From NCBI GenBank assembly GCA_016987375.1, contig PJRA01000313.1, positions 2,222,839 through 2,263,055 on the forward strand: 40,217 nucleotides of DNA, in the 5' to 3' direction. The DNA comes from Brachionus koreanus. Its lineage: Eukaryota > Rotifera > Eurotatoria > Ploima > Brachionidae. Of this stretch, positions 25,134 through 35,537 are shown one piece after another (the first letter of the stretch is position 1; each line of letters begins with the position of its first letter). The position numbers and the translations under genes are program-made. The notes under the pieces are model-generated. The model saw only the letters and a list, made by a program, of their open reading frames with translations. It did no database searches and was not told the DNA's origin.

Positions 25134-27210
25134 GACAATTTTTTTTGCTTTTTTGTCGGGAGTATCAATTTTACTCAAAAATAATTTTTTTACTGCTATG
25201 GCTTTTAGAAACTTAACCCGTTTTGGTTGTGTCGCACTATTTTTTCTACTCCCACTACTACTAAAAGAACTAGTTTATTTGTCATCCAAAATTTTTGAAT
25301 TAAAATATAAATAAACTGAATTTGATTTTATAAAATTTATTTTTAAATAAGTCATCAAGATGTTTATTGATCAAGTGTTCAAATATTTTTTTTTCATTTT
25401 TTTTTATTTCTTTCAATTAGACCTGAAAATTGTTGAAAATCCGGTACAGTGAAAAAAATAATTGATTTAAGCTTTAAACATTTTTGATTAAAAGTTTTGA
25501 TTAACAAGGTATTCGGTATGTGGCTAAAATAACCAAAACCTATCTTTATTAGAATCAATTTCAAAAATGATAACTATTATTTTTCCCATCGATTTTAATT
25601 TAATTAAATCGATATATCAATAAACAAATAAGCGAGCTATCCGAGATTGTATCAGTTATTTTCTACACTTTGAAACAAATTTATAGTTTTTGCATTTGAA
25701 CAAAAAAAATTAAAATAAATAAATGAGCTTAATTAAAAAACATTAAAATCCAACTGCTTTAGAAAAATTTTGATGTCAGAAAATTTTTTCGAGTGATAAT
25801 TGACTTAGAGCAGATAATAGTTTCATTTTAACTTTGAAATTATGATTACCACCAATAAAGAGCCGTGGATTGCCATTTCCTTAGTTTTTAAAAATTATAA
25901 ATGGAAATGACTTGAGCTTTTGTGTCTAAGAACAAATTTAATGTGTTCGGGCTCTTGAATTGAAAATTTTAAAACATGATTGATTCTGTTTAAGCTCAAA
26001 AATGCTGCTAATTATTTTGACGATGAGATTTTATTCCGAATAAAAATCAAATAATCGAATCGATGATTATTATCAAAAGAAATCTCGCCAATAAATCATC
26101 GCTTCAAAGCTTTCCTAACTTGGTTGGAGAGAAATCTATTTTAACGATCAATTTTAGGCCGAATTAATAATCGTTTATCTCTGTAATAATATTCAGCAAA
26201 CAGGTTTATAGACTAAATAACTCGAGAATAAGGCTAAAATGCCATATTGGCTGATCATTTTGCAAAAAAAATATTGGAGCTATATAAATTGTTCTTAATA
26301 TAAATAAATAAATAAATTTCTCATTCTTATTGATACAATTTTAGTTGACTCAAGAATAAACAAATATTTAGCATGCCAAGTGTAGTAGTAGTAGTAGTAG
26401 TTAATAAAAACATGAAAAAACTAATCGAAAATGATTTGTTAAATAAATCTCTTGGGAGTTAAGGAGCTTTCTTTTGAAGAGATTAATAATCAGACTATTA
26501 TTTCGGTATAAGAGCAATTCGCTTCAAAATTTTAATCTATTACACTTGCTTGAATGTTACTTATTAGCTTGTCTGATCTGACTTTGTGAGTTTGTTGATA
26601 AACTACCTACTGGATTAAAAGATTTAAGTTTCGTTTGATAAGCTTTGATCAAAGAACTCCTGGTACGTCCTTCTCTATTTTTTATTTTCATATGTCCATC
26701 AATCTGATTTATAAACAGGTTTTATTTTGCTTTTGAATGTATAATATTTATTCAAGTTCTTTTTCATCTATTCAAATACTATTTATTTTTATTTAAAATT
26801 TTAAATATTTTCTAATTGACTTGTTGGAAAGACGTGTTAAAATTTTTATTTATGACATTCGCCTGATTAAGCTAATTTAGAATAATTTTCAAGAAAATTA
26901 GCTTGATTTTTTACTCACACAAAATTATTGTGAATTATTTTTTTTTAAAATGTGAGAAAATTTAAAAAATCAAATTAAAAAAAATTTTGTAAACAATTTT
27001 ATTAAAAATATTTGCTCATTCATTTAGTTAGTTAAGACTCAAAACCAATTATCTTATTTTAGTAATTTTTACTTCATAAAAATAAGCATATTTTGAAACA
27101 GAACTTAATTAATTTTAATATTTTTTAATTTTAGATTTTTGATTGAAAAGAAAAAAAAATTTAAAAATGATTAAAATTTAAACTATTTAACTAAAAACAA
27201 AGAAATGGAG
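25134..27210. other. AT-rich spacer
   Basis: No gene or RNA seen. It contains a (GTA)n microsatellite at 26382-26401. Confidence 0.45.
26382..26401 (+). repeat. (GTA)n microsatellite
   Basis: Six to seven tandem GTA units in AT-rich intergenic DNA. Confidence 0.85.
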
Positions 27211-27217
27211 TAATATT

Positions 27218-27600
27218 AGGCCCCGAAAGAAGCCTCGCGGTTTTTAAGTTTTAAGAGGATAATAGGCTTTGATAAAGCGACATCATTGTCGATACAACTG
27301 GTTAAGTAAAGTAACTAAACCATTCAGTTGTGCTCCAAATAGTCATTAGAGAAGATCAGGCATAAAGGAAATGGGACCCAAGGGTACTAATGTAAACCTT
27401 ATCAAAAACTTTATTAAATAAGCTAATAGAAGTTATTATTTATTCTATCTTCTACTTAAATCGAGCATATGACGTTTCTTCATTTTACTTTGTCCTTGAC
27501 GGTAATTTCTGCCTGACCGCATATAAGTCTCTTCTCTTTCAACTGTTCTCAGAAAAGTCACCTTTTGTTTTCCTGCATTTCTATTTCCTTTAAGTGTAAA
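27218..27600 (-). mobile_element. Possible LINE 3' remnant with structured tail
   Basis: The segment has noticeably more G and C than its flanks. On the minus strand 27465-27600 reads open with a basic segment (KQKVTFLRTVEREE, then GRNYRQGQSK) reminiscent of the extreme C-terminus of non-LTR retrotransposon ORF2 proteins, ending in a stop. The adjoining 27218-27380 contains several potential stems: aggc/gcct around ccccgaaagaa, cgaca-tcat-tgtcg, and acaactg paired with cagttgt. A structured 3' UTR would fit a LINE, but no conserved catalytic motif is present, so the call is tentative. Confidence 0.3.
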
Positions 27601-29104
27601 AATTTAAATGTAACAGTATTTAATTAATTTTTTCCCAAAACACCACTTTTTTAAATCTTTAGTATCTAGATTAATGTATTTACAAAAATTATTTCAAAAT
27701 CCATTTTAAATAAAGATAAATATTAAAACATTTAATTAAGGTTTAGAAAATTTTAGAAAAGATTAATACATTTAGATCTATATCTTTCGACATAGATTGA
27801 AATTAAATTTTTGTTAAATAAATTTTAAAAATTTTTCAAGTCCAAAAAATATCTTAATACGAAAATTTAAGTTTCATTATGTGACTTGTTATCAATGTTT
27901 ATTTTTTTTCAATTCAAATAAGCTTTATTCAATATTTTAATATTTTGAGTTGTCAAGAAATTGTTTTAAATTTATTTTTTAAATTTTTAATAAAAATAAA
28001 TAAATTAATCTGTGAGCACAATAGTGTAAAATTTTATTTTTTCTGGCTGAGCGAGCATATATTGCATAATTCCGATGAGATAGTGAAAATACTGTGAACA
28101 GACATACGGAAACCATAAACAAATAATGAAATATTAATAATATTTCTTAGAATAATTATTAGGCAGATCCGAGACTAAACGATTAGCACTATTTATCTGG
28201 CATTTTAAAATGTTAGCAGTGTTGACGCTTCGAGTGCTTGGAGATATTTCAAACTTGGCTAGCAAATATACTCTCTAATTTAGATTTAATTACTCGTAAA
28301 GATCTGATCGTCGATCGAATCCAGATATATTGTTTTAAGAAACTATCATTTCAGATTATTTTAATTACATATTAATTACCTTTCAGTTAGTGAATAATAG
28401 AAATAGAAAAGTTTATAGAAACTTGTTTATATCATCAGCTAAATCGTATTGCAATTTTTCTTGCTATTTGCTTCAATTAGATTTTTATAATCTTAATCAT
28501 TGTTTAATAACAAATAAATTTTTTTTTTCAAACTGAATATTTTATTCTTCATATAAATTACTTGCACTTTTTGACTAAAAAAAGAGAGAGAGTGAGAGAT
28601 AGATAGATAGAAAAAGCTTCAACTCTCTCTCTCTCTCTGAAATAGAACTCAATTAGATGTCGAATAGGGCTGCCTAAATTGTAGATGATAATCGTTTATT
28701 ATACGTTAATAAAATGGAATAATCGATAGCTAGCAGGAGCTTGATTTATACGCATCTAGCTTACAAACAAAAATAAATATTTTAAAGAACAAGTTTTTAC
28801 TTGCTATTATTATTTCTTTATATTAAGAAAAACAATTAAGAATAAATTTTATTTGTTAATTTCTGCTTATCAATAACTTTTAATCAACCAATAAGAAAAA
28901 ATTTTAGTTCTTAATATTTTTTGTTGTTGTTGTATATTTTTTACTCAAATTATATTTAAGAGAACAAATATATATTAGTTTAGAACCCGAGCAATATTTT
29001 ATTATATTTCCTCTTGTTTTCCCGTTCAAATTTCGAGGCCAAAATTAGCTCTAATTAAATTTAAAAATTTTAGATTAATCACATAGAAATTCTTTTGATC
29101 GAAA
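27601..29104. other. Upstream region of the bagpipe gene
   Basis: No coding region recognised. A less AT-rich block at about 28035-28330 (including ggctgagcgagcatatattgc and gatcgtcgatcgaatcc) stands out and could be regulatory. A GA/CT inverted tract (28581-28638) lies about 470 nt before the start codon. Confidence 0.4.
28581..28638. repeat. (GA)n ... (CT)n inverted tract
   Basis: An AG-repeat arm (28581-28610, including GATA units) is followed 12 nt later by a pure CT arm (28623-28638). The arms can pair into a hairpin. GAGA tracts are promoter elements in insects, and this one lies about 470 nt upstream of the bagpipe start, so a regulatory role is possible but unproven. Confidence 0.7.
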
Positions 29105-30586
29105 ATGACCGAGCAAAGTAGTTCCGAAACGAGCTCTGAATTGAATGTTTCGATTGGAAGCAACGAGACCAGCAGCGCTCGCTCTCATTCGCACACAAAA
29201 AATTCATTTTTTTCCATTGACCAGATTTTGAGCAAAAAGTCGACAAGAGTGGAGAGTGGAGAGGCGTCGGAAGAGCGGCCCGAAAAGCACTCTAGGACCG
29301 AGTGCAGCGAGAACGAGTCCGATCTGAGCGACAATGAGGGCATCGATGCCAAAAAAGAAAACGAAAAGTTCTCCTTCAAGCCAATTTCGAGCTCTTCTCT
29401 TTCATCTACTTCATCTTCCTCTTCGGCTTCGTCGGCGCCTTTCTTGCCAAAGCAAAAAGACTGGTCTCTCAATCAGCACTTGGCTTTGAACCAACTGGCC
29501 AAGCCATGCATGATGCCAAAATTTGCGTTCAATCAGGCATCGATTTTTCCAACTCCACAAATTAATTTTTCACCAAGTGCACTGCCCAGTTCGCCTTTTC
29601 CTCACAATAATCTTTATTTTTCTCAATTTCACAATGGCTATCCTTCAAATGCTGCTTTCAGTCCTCATGCCGGCCATCCATTGTTGGTCAAGCCTAAGAA
29701 AAAACGATCCAGAGCTGCTTTTTCACACGCTCAAGTTCTTGAATTGGAAAAAAGATTTAACTATCAACGGTACTTGTCTGGACCAGAACGGGCTGATTTA
29801 GCGTCCAGTCTTAAAGTAAAATTATATTTTTTTTCTAATTTTTTTTTTTTAATAATTTTCGATTTTAAGCTTACTGAAACCCAAGTTAAAATATGGTTCC
29901 AAAATAGAAGATATAAAACTAAACGGAAGCAAATAATGTCGCAAACCCAGTCTACTAATTCTGATTTTAACGAAGATGATGAAGACGACGAAGAGGAAGA
30001 GGATACTGAAAATTGCAACAATTCGGTAGGAGAGAGTGAAGAAGGAAAAAAATGTGAAGATACAGCAAAAAAATTGAATTCCTCGCTTAATGAAAAAACT
30101 AGCATGTTTTCAAAAAATTTTTACAAACTAATAAGTCAAAATAGTCAGTTACAAGAACAATTTCATCAATATAGTTTAGCCAATTTTCAAAATTCAGATT
30201 TTTCCAAAGCTAAAAAATCAAATGAGTGTGCTAACGCGCCAAAATCTTTGAACGATACTGACAAGTCAAATATTGATATTGATGCCAATCAGCAATACAC
30301 CAGCATATCTCCACAACCGAATCAAACTTGTGTGGATAGTTTGAATAGTGTAAATAATCCAGCGGTCGGTCAGCCACATTTTCAAGTCAATCAAGGCTTA
30401 TTGGCGCAATTTATGTCACCAGCCGCATTTGCCGCAGCAATGTTTTACAATTCATCTAAACCAAACAACTTGCTGGTGCCGATCAATCCAAATAATGTGT
30501 CAATGTATCAAAAAAACTACTTGGATGCGTTGAATTTTTACAAGGCTGCGTGTAGCAACGGTATTAATCCGATGCCAACAAATTAA
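29105..30586 (+). CDS. bap: NK3-family homeobox protein (bagpipe / Nkx3)
   Basis: NK-class transcription factor; bagpipe specifies visceral mesoderm in flies. Exons 29105-29815 and 29870-30586 flank a 54-nt GT-AG intron, giving 475 aa. An EH1/TN-type repressor motif FSIDQIL sits at residues 36-42, where Groucho would bind. Serine-rich and acidic regions follow. The homeodomain is residues 199-258: [44 protein letters not shown], with L16, F20, W48, F49, N51, R53 and the NK-type Tyr54. The intron falls between homeodomain positions 39 and 40. An Asp/Glu tract follows the homeodomain. [13 protein letters not shown] is characteristic of NK3. An in-frame TGA lies just upstream of the ATG. The 5' part of exon 1 is richer in G and C than the rest. 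The TAA stop overlaps an AATAAA. Confidence 0.93.
   Translation: MTEQSSSETSSELNVSIGSNETSSARSHSHTKNSFFSIDQILSKKSTRVESGEASEERPEKHSRTECSENESDLSDNEGIDAKKENEKFSFKPISSSSLSSTSSSSSASSAPFLPKQKDWSLNQHLALNQLAKPCMMPKFAFNQASIFPTPQINFSPSALPSSPFPHNNLYFSQFHNGYPSNAAFSPHAGHPLLVKPKKKRSRAAFSHAQVLELEKRFNYQRYLSGPERADLASSLKVKLYFFSNFFFLIIFDFKLTETQVKIWFQNRRYKTKRKQIMSQTQSTNSDFNEDDEDDEEEEDTENCNNSVGESEEGKKCEDTAKKLNSSLNEKTSMFSKNFYKLISQNSQLQEQFHQYSLANFQNSDFSKAKKSNECANAPKSLNDTDKSNIDIDANQQYTSISPQPNQTCVDSLNSVNNPAVGQPHFQVNQGLLAQFMSPAAFAAAMFYNSSKPNNLLVPINPNNVSMYQKNYLDALNFYKAACSNGINPMPTN
29816..29869 (+). other. 54-nt intron inside the bagpipe homeobox, length divisible by 3
   Basis: It starts gtaaaa and ends tttaag. Removing it restores the canonical [10 protein letters not shown] homeodomain sequence. 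It contains no stop codon in frame, so an unspliced transcript would encode 18 extra, mostly hydrophobic residues between helix 2 and helix 3. Confidence 0.9.
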
Positions 30587-30591
30587 ATAAA
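30586..30591 (+). terminator. AATAAA polyadenylation signal overlapping the bagpipe stop
   Basis: The stop TAA (30584-30586) shares its last A with AATAAA. The Ig gene at the right end has the same TAAATAAA arrangement. Confidence 0.5.
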
Positions 30592-31088
30592 CATATGAAA
30601 AAAATTATTTAGCTAATTAATTTTTATTATATATCTTAAAAAAAATCTGTTATTTTCAAAACAAGTGTAATTTTTGTTGATTAGTATTCTTAATTTGACA
30701 AAATTCTTTTGCGTGTTTTTTTAATTCGGCTTTTCCGTTTGTTTCTAGTTGAAATTCTTCTTGTCAAATAGTTAACTCTTTGAGAAAGATTTTGCGTGTT
30801 TAAATTTAATATTAATCATGTTTTTCTTTATTTGTATTACTATTTTATTATTGACAAATAATAAAATTTTTTAATTAATATATTTTCTATTTTTAAAAAC
30901 TATTAAGTTGAGACTCAAATTTGTGTCCAAAATATTTTACCAATTGAATATATAATTCTTTTTGCAAAAATTAATTTTTGACTAGCTATTCAGTGCAAAG
31001 ATATACTGGCCGTCTATCTACCGAACTTTAAATTAAAAATAATTGTTGTTTTTTTTTTGTTAAGTAAAATACTAAATCAAAAAAATTT
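30592..31088. other. AT-rich sequence 3' of bagpipe
   Basis: No gene or repeat structure recognised. Confidence 0.45.
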
Positions 31089-31521
31089 CAGATTAATTTT
31101 TTTAATTTTAATAAAAATTTTTAAATGACAATTTCTCTCAATAATGTATTTTTAATTGTCTTGAAAATTTAAAAATTAAAAAATTCTTGCTGAAAAAAAT
31201 AATTTTTTTTCTATCTTAAAAATTTCTAAAAAAATAGATCTTTAGTCCTTTATGCATAAGCTAATTTATTTCGAATTTTTTCTTTTGTAATCAATTGTAG
31301 ACATTAAAGTAACTCTTTTATGTATAAATAAAAATAGCTAGATTTTCCTTTAACATCAACAATCATTGCATTTATTTTTCCAATTTTAATTTTTGATAAT
31401 GTTAAATCAAAATTTTTTTAAGAAATTTTTAAGATAGAAAAAAATTATTTTTTTCATACATTATTATTGAGAGAAATTGTCATTTAAAAATTTTTATTAA
31501 AATTCAAAAAATTAATCTGAT
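31089..31521. repeat. Inverted repeat, arms 31089-31228 and 31421-31521
   Basis: The right arm is, reverse-complemented, a near copy of the left arm (both contain taaatgacaatttctctcaa and the reverse of a ttttaagatag block). The left arm has an extra insertion of about 40 nt. The spacer is about 190 nt. This looks like a foldback element or a rearranged MITE. Confidence 0.7.
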
Positions 31522-31533
31522 ATTTTTTTTATT

Positions 31534-32324
31534 TATCTGATATTGATAATAATTAAATCAAATTCGTCATTTAGAAAAAAAATCTAATATTCTACTTTAG
31601 AATTTCAATATCGGATCGTTTACAATCCTATTGTTGGTTAGGACATATACTTAGAATTGAAGAAAATTTAATACCAAGAAGAATCCACCAAAAGACACTG
31701 CAAGGCAGACAAAAGGTTAAGAAGACCAGCAGTGGTTTGGAGGAGAACAATCATGAACATGCTTTCTGATATGGGAATGACAACGGGTGAAGCAAGAGTT
31801 AAGGACAAAGATCGACTTGAGAAGCAATGACTCTATGCTCCACAAGGAACGCATTAAGAGAAAAGGAAAAAATTTCATCAAAATAAAAATTTATAATTTT
31901 TTGAAAACAAGTGGTATACTTTTTTTTTAAAATGAACTTTTATTAAAATAATTAAAATATAAGATGCAGATGAAAATGCTTTATCATAAAGTCTGTTATC
32001 ATTTAAGTTCTCTTACTTAAAGGTCTAAAATCTATTTTTAAATTGCCTTGTATTTATGTTTGATTCATTTACCAAGTCTAACTATTTTATTTTTTAGTTT
32101 TTAAGGTTAATCATCGATGGAGGGTTCATACCTCAAGACTTTTTAACACTTAATTTATTTAAAAACATTACGGAATTATCAATTTTTTAAAAATAGATTT
32201 GTTAAAAAAACAAGTATCGGATTGTAAATAATAAATTTACGATCCGATATTGAAATTCTAAAGTTGAATATTAGATTTTTTTTCTAAATAACGAATTTGA
32301 TTTAATTATTATCAATATCAGATA
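31534..32324. mobile_element. Foldback-type element with 85-bp inverted arms
   Basis: Arms 31534-31618 and 32240-32324 are inverted copies with only about two mismatches; each contains aatttcaatatcggatcg or its complement. The right arm ends in a further short hairpin (tatcggattgtaaat ... atttacgatccgata, about 32215-32250). A decayed LINE tail lies between the arms. The arms' high identity suggests a fairly young duplication or gene conversion. No transposase and no clear target duplication were found. Confidence 0.65.
31600..31860 (+). pseudogene. LINE ORF2 C-terminal relic
   Basis: The plus strand reads CWLGHILRIEEN followed by a basic IPRR segment, then after a +1/-1 frame change RRPAVVWRRTI, then GEARVKDKDR, a stop, and LYAPQGT. 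This order (WLGHI.R, GRP..W.RT, GEA...D+, L+.P+GT) is the familiar C-terminal tail of non-LTR retrotransposon reverse transcriptase proteins. One frameshift and one in-frame stop show it is dead. Only the tail remains; the RT core is absent. Confidence 0.65.
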
Positions 32325-32431
32325 TATCTTTATTAATTTCTAGTATTTAAAATGACAAGAATTTTCTAACGATTTGAAGATAGACATAATTTTAGAATCT
32401 TAAAATTAGACAATTCATCTTTCAATATAGA

Positions 32432-32584
32432 ATGCTTCTAAGTTTATGGACCCAAGCTAGTCAAATAAATGCTGAGTTCGCAGATAATTTCAAGAGCTGG
32501 TATAAGTGGCTTAGTACTACCAATGTCGGTTTCCAATCCGAATGGGAAAAGAGGAGCATGTGTTTCGAGGAATTCAGTTTTTAA
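32432..32584 (+). CDS. Short orphan ORF, possibly repeat-derived
   Basis: A 50-codon ATG frame with protein-like composition (it includes INAEFADNFKSWYKWLS and GFQSEWEKRS), preceded by an acceptor-like tttcaatatag. No domain is recognised. It lies in a block crowded with transposon relics and is less AT-rich than its flanks, so a mobile-element origin is as likely as a host exon. Confidence 0.2.
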   Translation: MLLSLWTQASQINAEFADNFKSWYKWLSTTNVGFQSEWEKRSMCFEEFSF

Positions 32585-33154
32585 AATTAATCTTTCTTCT
32601 CAAAAAATGAATTTTTTTTTAAACTAAAAATTTTTTTAATATGCTGGTTTCAAATAAAAAAATTTAATTCAAAATAAATATTTTAAATTAATTTAAAAAT
32701 ACTTATAGGAATTAGTATTAGTCAAATGCAAAATAAATTTTAAATGTTTACTTAAAAAAAATTGTGATATTTTAATATTTAATTTATTTTTTCAAGTTTG
32801 AACATTTATTTGATGAAATGAAATTCAAAATTTTTGCATTAAATTTGAAAAATGAAATTTCAAAATATTTTCTTTGCCAATTTACAGAGTCATATTATAC
32901 AAAATTTGATTACTTGATTTTTTAGCGTAAAATTTGTAAAAACCGAAAATGCTACCTTGACTTTGCATTAAAAAGTGAAAATTATAAATTAAATTAGATG
33001 CAAAAAAGTTCAAGTTTTTGAGTTGTGATGCTGGTTTAAAAATTAGGAATAAAAAAAAACCTAAAAAATTAAACAGATTAATTAAAAAAAATATCGTATC
33101 TAAATTATGGTGTGGGGTTAAAATTAGGCTCAAAAACGGCTCAAAACGTGTAGC

Positions 33155-34256
33155 AGTAGTTACAAGAGGTGATGAAAAATGCTGGCTGAAAGTTTCATTA
33201 AAAATATAAGAGAAAAAGTTCGAAAGCTGTCAGAATGACGGATTTGCAGCTTTATTTACGGAATAGTTTCCTACTGCCAAAATGTCGTACCATTTATGGA
33301 GCCTTGAAGATACATATGCTGGGTTATCAGCTGATGGCAAGTAGGAAACTCGTATGTTGCATACGATTCTACAAAAGTTGACGAAAAGGATAAGGGACAG
33401 AAAACGGTGAATGCTGTCTTTAGAATCCTTACTTTAGAATCTGGTATATTTGGCTCTTCCCCTTCGCCATAACCTGATCACTGCTTGATTGTTCATGTTA
33501 AGTTCTATTATCCAGGCGGCATCAGTATTCCAGCGTTTGACAATGTTATTTTCCTTATTCCTAAAGGAGATAGTATCTATCTTAAGGATAGAGATTTAAC
33601 ACCAATGTGCGCGTGATTGGGGTCATCTTCAAGAAAGTATTAACAATGGGGCCTACTTTACCTGCGTATCTTAAGTAATAATTCATATAGCCACTTTTCC
33701 TCATTAGATCTATCTTAGTAGGGTCGGAAAACAACAGCGCCTCTGAAATATTTCTTAAAAAACTCGATGCTTTTGTGTTGCTTTTTATGCTCAGGCCATC
33801 CCTATTTGACTCCGAGAAACTCATTATCTTAACCGGATTTAAGATGGACTCAGTAATATTAAGTATTCAACCTGCTGCCTTCAATTTTGCCCTGAGCACA
33901 TTGATAACTTGGTGGTAGTTCTCATCCTTATGCGCTATGATCGTCCAAAGGCCGGTAGATGAACCTAATATATCTTTTAATAAACCGAAGTACACCATTG
34001 AGCAACATCTTCTGGATATAGGGTGCCAAACAGAGACCGAAGGACAAACGGTTAGAATGATAGAACTTCTCTCCCCTGTAGCCAAATTTAGTCACGAATT
34101 TGCTTTTAGGGTGAAGTTAAATATTAAAAATAGCCTGTTTTAAATCGATTTTGCTTTTTGTTCGAATAAGAATTTTGTTCTAGGAGTTCGCCTCTGTATT
34201 CATATTCTCGGCCCGTTTTTAACTAGCTATTAGTAGTTACAAGAGGTGATGAAAAA
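33155..34256. repeat. Direct 25-nt repeat flanking the RT relic
   Basis: agtagttacaagaggtgatg plus AAAAA occurs at 33155-33179 and again at 34232-34256 in the same orientation, bracketing the reverse transcriptase relic. The two copies may be remnants of longer repeats belonging to one retroelement. Beyond the 25 nt the flanks diverge. Confidence 0.5.
33582..34110 (-). pseudogene. Decayed reverse transcriptase of an LTR/DIRS-like retroelement
   Basis: Read on the minus strand across at least two frames, the segment shows an LSFGLCLAP motif (RT motif B-like), a degenerate LDD box about 25 residues later, then AHKDENYHQVINVLRAKL, and further on RKSGYMNYYLRYAGKVGPI, like the connection region after RT in LTR or DIRS-type elements. 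Frames switch between these blocks and stops intervene, so the copy is dead. The exact class cannot be settled. The direct repeats at 33155 and 34232 flank it. Confidence 0.5.
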
Positions 34257-34409
34257 GCATGAATTTAACTTTATTTACTGCATCAGCTAATGCCAAGAAG
34301 CACTGATTTGGCAAACTTCACATCACCAGATAATGTTGAAAAATAAAAGACTTGCGCTACTTTCAAAGATGACAAATCGCGTGTTTTATCCATTTTTATT
34401 ACAGATTGG

Positions 34410-35329
34410 GTAATTGATAGTGTTGGGTAACGGTCAACTTTGGCCGGCCGGCCTGTATAAACGGCCTTTTTTGGCTGAGAACGGCCGCATTTTAGACCGT
34501 CCGTAAATTAGCCGGCCGTATCTGAGCCGTCTTTAAAAGTAACAGCCGTGTGGTGGCCGGCCAAGTGACGGATCGACCGTTAATAATTGCAGAAAAATTA
34601 ATAATTGTATTAGACAACTTTGCTGTATAGTTTTTAAAAAAAAGGAGATTATTTTCTTATCTATATTTTTCATAATCTAAAATTTAAAAAAAATTATATT
34701 ATATTTGATTTTATTTTCTAAGCTTGGTTCCAAATTTTGTTTTAAGAATAAACTATTAGTTTAATTAGATTTTCATAACTTATTTAAAGTTCATCATTTA
34801 TCTTTTGAAGTTTATTTTTTAATATATTAAAGCCTTTTTTATCATAAAAAATCAAAAATTCGAATTAAAAATTTTCTCAATTTATACTATTAATAGATTT
34901 AATTTCAAACTTTGATAAAATAAAATAAATTTGGTTATTAAATGTCTAAATTATTTAAAAATAAAAGATTTTTAAAAAATATGTAAAACATTATTATCAA
35001 AAATTATCTAAAATAAAATATAAGATAAAAAAAATTATAAATCTTAATGCTTATAAATTTTTTTAAACATCTAACTAAATTTTTATTTTGTACTGTGTGG
35101 TGGCCGGTCGGTCTGCACACGGTTGGCCGTTTAACGGCCTTTTTGTTGGCCGGCCACCATACGGTCGGTCTGTCACTTGGCCGGCCACCACACGGTCTTC
35201 TAAAATTTTGCCGGCCATTTCTCGGTCGGTTTTTTTGTTGGCCGCTTGCAGGACAGGCCACGGTCTCGGTATTTTTTTTTTCTGGCCGGACACGTGGCAT
35301 CTTGGCCAGCCCCCAATACTAGTAATTGA
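34410..35329. mobile_element. Complete non-autonomous hAT element with 8-bp target duplication
   Basis: Flanked by a perfect 8-bp direct repeat gtaattga (34410-34417 and 35322-35329). The element proper, 34418-35321 (904 bp), begins tagtgttggg and ends cccaatacta, so its termini are inverted with one mismatch in 10. An 8-bp duplication and such termini are typical of hAT transposons. Subterminal zones (34440-34585 and 35093-35310) are packed with ggccgg/ccgt units in inverted orientation, sharing gtggtggccggccaagtgac exactly between the two ends. The core is AT-rich and has no transposase. The apparent open frames at 35004-35363 arise from the GC-rich repeats and are not genes. Confidence 0.88.
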
Positions 35330-35402
35330 CATCAAGTTAGTTTTAAATTCAGCTAAATTTTAATTTTAAACCCAAAAATAAATGTTTTTAGAATGTCAAA
35401 TA

Positions 35403-35537
35403 GAACCAATTATTATGCTACTACGACTTACTGGACTTTTACAAGCAGCCGATGTAGCCTGGTTAAAAACAAGTCAAAGTCACATGAACGATGAGAAATT
35501 AATGATTTGTTATGGGGAAGCTTTCATAATAGCATAA
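35403..35537 (+). pseudogene. Possible tyrosine-recombinase fragment
   Basis: An open stretch of about 44 codons without its own start reads MLLRLTGLLQAADVAWLKTS and ends in TAA. It resembles the LL..TGLR..D...L segment around the first catalytic arginine of tyrosine recombinases, but the Arg is replaced by Leu at the expected place. If correct it is a dead piece of a DIRS-, Ngaro- or Crypton-like element. It lies just outside the hAT copy. Confidence 0.3.

Noticed and set aside
29185..30105. Serine- and phenylalanine-rich frames overlapping bagpipe
   Set aside because: Shadows of the homeobox gene's Ser/Glu-rich coding sequence.
33018..33209. Basic 63-aa frame on the plus strand
   Set aside because: No ATG at its start and no known domain; it runs through one of the direct repeats beside the RT relic, so it is probably part of the repeat.
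34418..34585. Possible CpG-island promoter or bacterial insert because of high G and C
   Set aside because: The matching inverted block at the other end and the 8-bp duplications explain it as a transposon end.
35004..35363. Four overlapping open frames on both strands rich in Gly, Arg, Pro and Trp
   Set aside because: They come from the ggccgg-type subterminal repeats of the hAT element; simultaneous openness on both strands is a composition effect.
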